28,687 bases of DNA, taken from assembly GCF_019052655.1 (NCBI RefSeq), contig NZ_JAHQVB010000026.1:1-28687 (forward strand). Reading direction: 5' to 3'. Origin of the DNA: Holdemanella porci (GTDB lineage Bacteria > Bacillota_I > Bacilli_A > Erysipelotrichales > Erysipelotrichaceae). Of this stretch, positions 27,380 to 28,687 are shown piece by piece. Each line of letters opens with the position of its first letter. The stretch's first letter is position 1. The position numbers and the translations under genes were made by a program. The notes beneath the pieces were generated by a model, which saw nothing but the letters and a program-made list of their open reading frames with translations, was not told the origin of the DNA and made no database searches.

Positions 27380-28458
27380 ATGAAAGGTAAATTATAAAAA
27401 ACGTTTGCTTCTAGTGCTGTTGCATTAAGCATGTTAGTCGGATGTAGTTCAGGAAGTGGAACTGCTGCAACTGAATTAAAGGAAGGAGATACGGTCAAGA
27501 TTGGTTTGAACTATGAATTGTCTAGTGCTGTAGCTTCTTATGGTCAAGCTGAGTATAAAGGGGCAACGCTAGCTATCAAGGAAAATAACACAAACAAGGA
27601 TTCAAAATATAAAATTAAAGCTGTCAAAATGGATAATAAAGGAGATGCTAGTGAATCTACTTCAGCAGCTACAAAATTGATGACTGAAGATGGTGTAGCT
27701 TTTATAGTTGAACCTGCAACTTCAGGTGCTTCTATTGCGACATATCCAGTAGCGGATCAAAACCAAGTTCCAGTCATTTCACCATCTGCTACTCAGGTAG
27801 ATGCAACAATGAATGGGGATTCTCCTTATGAATATGCGTTCCGTATTTGTTTTGAAGATTCATATCAAGGTAAGGCAATGGCTAAATTTGGATATGAAAA
27901 CTTAGGTAAGAAAAAAGCTGTTATCATTAACGAAGTTAGTGATTATGGAAAGGGTCTAACTAAAGAATTTACACAAAATTTGAAGATTTAGGTGGAGAAG
28001 TTGTAGCTACAGAAAGCTATAACACTAAAGACACTGACTTTGCCGGTATCATCACGAAAGCAAAAGATAAAGGTGATGATGTATTTGAATCAGAAAAATT
28101 AGCAGAACTTGCAGGTAAAGAAAATTTAAATAACTGCTACTATTCAACTGCTTATACTACAGTTAATGCAAGCGATACTTTAACAACATTTGTTGATGCA
28201 TATACTAAAGAATATGGAGAAGCTCCAAATATGTTCTCTGTATTAGCTTACGATGCTGCTAATTTAGTTTTACAAGCTCTGGAAAAATCAGCTAAGACTG
28301 GTGCTATTCTACAAAAGGCAATTACAGATTCTGATTTTGAAGGTTTTACTGGTTCATTCACATTTGATAAGACACATTCACCTAAGAAGTCTGTATTAGT
28401 TTTTAACTTAGTAGATGGTGTTCAAACGGAAGCCGTTTCAGTAGATCCAAATAAATAA
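27380..28458 (+). pseudogene. Broken branched-chain amino-acid-type binding lipoprotein (LivJ-like)
   Basis: A good GGGAGG (27366-27371) precedes the ATG at 27380, but the sixth codon is TAA (27395-27397). Reading on gives a lipoprotein signal with lipobox LVGC, then a type I periplasmic-binding fold (VKIGLNYELSSAVASYGQ, YPVADQNQVPVISPSAT). A one-base loss near 27978-27982 moves the frame from 2 to 1, where the rest reads on without stop to TAA at 28456-28458. Between about 28080 and 28090 a block of roughly 35-45 residues usual in the family is missing (KDKGDDV runs straight into ESEKLAELAG). The intact protein would bind an amino acid outside the membrane for a Liv-type ABC importer. This copy cannot make a normal product. 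Confidence 0.88.
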
Positions 28459-28488
28459 GTCTTTGTTCAAAGGGGGGAACAATTTCCA

Positions 28489-28503
28489 ATGTCATTAAGT
28501 TAA
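28489..28503 (+). pseudogene. Possible start of a lost permease gene
   Basis: After the binding-protein pseudogene, a purine-rich AGGGGGG (28471-28477) is followed, 11 bases later, by ATG TCA TTA AGT and then TAA (28501-28503). In Liv operons the permease gene livH normally comes next. This looks like its ribosome site and first four codons left after the rest was deleted. The spacing is long and the piece is tiny, so it may be chance. Confidence 0.3.
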
Positions 28504-28517
28504 GAAATAACGAACTG

Positions 28518-28550
28518 TCCAGATACTATTGTCTGGATGGTATTTTTATT
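28518..28550 (+). terminator. Terminator-like hairpin
   Basis: TCCAGA (28518-28523) pairs with TCTGGA (28532-28537) around an 8-base loop; after TGGTA comes TTTTTATTT. The gap before the T-run makes it a weaker terminator. It would end the liv remnant. Confidence 0.5.
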
Positions 28551-28568
28551 TGAAAGCACAGCGAAATT

Positions 28569-28586
28569 TGTAGTATTGCTACTACA
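28569..28586. repeat. Short inverted repeat
   Basis: TGTAGT (28569-28574) and ACTACA (28581-28586) flank six bases, with T-rich sequence after. It may be a small hairpin or an operator; nothing more can be said. Confidence 0.3.
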
Positions 28587-28625
28587 TTTTAAAAAATATA
28601 TAACCTGAATTATTCATGAAAATAT

Positions 28626-28675
28626 AAAAATTCGTAGAATGTTCCTAATTTAAAGGAAATCTACGAATTTTTCTT
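28626..28675. terminator. Bidirectional terminator at the right edge
   Basis: A perfect 13-bp stem (28626-28638 with 28660-28672; core TTCGTAGA/TCTACGAA) has A and T tracts on the outside and an inner TTCCT/AGGAA pairing. It suits termination from both sides and suggests a minus-strand gene ending just beyond 28687. In one minus-strand frame a TGA and TAA lie just before the stem, at about 28675-28681. Confidence 0.7.
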
Positions 28676-28687
28676 ATCACCCATTGG

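Noticed and set aside
27960..27990. Programmed frameshift in the binding-protein gene
   Set aside because: No slippery heptamer or downstream structure is apparent, and the gene also has an early stop and an internal deletion. Simple decay explains it.

Overview
This window looks like chromosomal DNA of a low-GC Gram-positive bacterium (Firmicutes), most likely an Erysipelotrichia-type gut or oral anaerobe. The evidence is the AT-rich codon use, strong AGGAGG-type ribosome sites on nearly every intact gene, CIRCE control of groESL, the rpsF-ssb-rpsR-(yybS)-gdpP-rplI-dnaB order, an upp-linked F-type ATP synthase operon, and an oxygen-sensitive acyl-CoA dehydratase activase system. The lineage is inferred from gene order and protein character, not from a search.

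Layout. Positions 1-3182 are decayed DNA: an unrecognised coding remnant (about 1-249), then a large pseudogene (317-3182) that was once a membrane GGDEF / histidine kinase / receiver hybrid. An XRE-type regulator with a membrane domain (3307-4266) and a convergent UMF1-type MFS transporter (minus strand, 4297-5532) follow. A three-gene unit (5743-11140) holds a double-domain acyl-CoA dehydratase activase, its separately encoded dehydratase-like partner, and an unusual membrane (CmpB-type) plus Nudix fusion. The housekeeping block 11247-17717 covers ribosomal proteins S6, S18 and L9, SSB, a YybS-like membrane protein, the c-di-AMP phosphodiesterase GdpP, the replicative helicase DnaB and the YycJ metallo-hydrolase. 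From 17850 to 25225 lie upp and a complete ATP synthase operon (atpZ-like, atpI, B, E, F, H, A, G, D, C); the c subunit carries the residues of a sodium-binding site. groES-groEL (25338-27228) sit behind two CIRCE-like operators. The right end (27380-28503) is a broken branched-chain amino-acid-type binding protein gene and what may be the first codons of a lost permease gene.

The core genes are intact and tightly packed, whereas the two accessory loci at the ends are decaying through nonsense changes, frameshifts and deletions. No complete undescribed multi-gene system is evident. The most unusual observations are the CmpB-Nudix fusion with a damaged Nudix box, translationally coupled to the activase pair; promoters whose -35 element lies inside the preceding gene's terminator hairpin; and two genes (the YybS-like gene and the dead sensor kinase) whose ATG lies six bases after the -10 box with no ribosome site, which predicts leaderless mRNAs.
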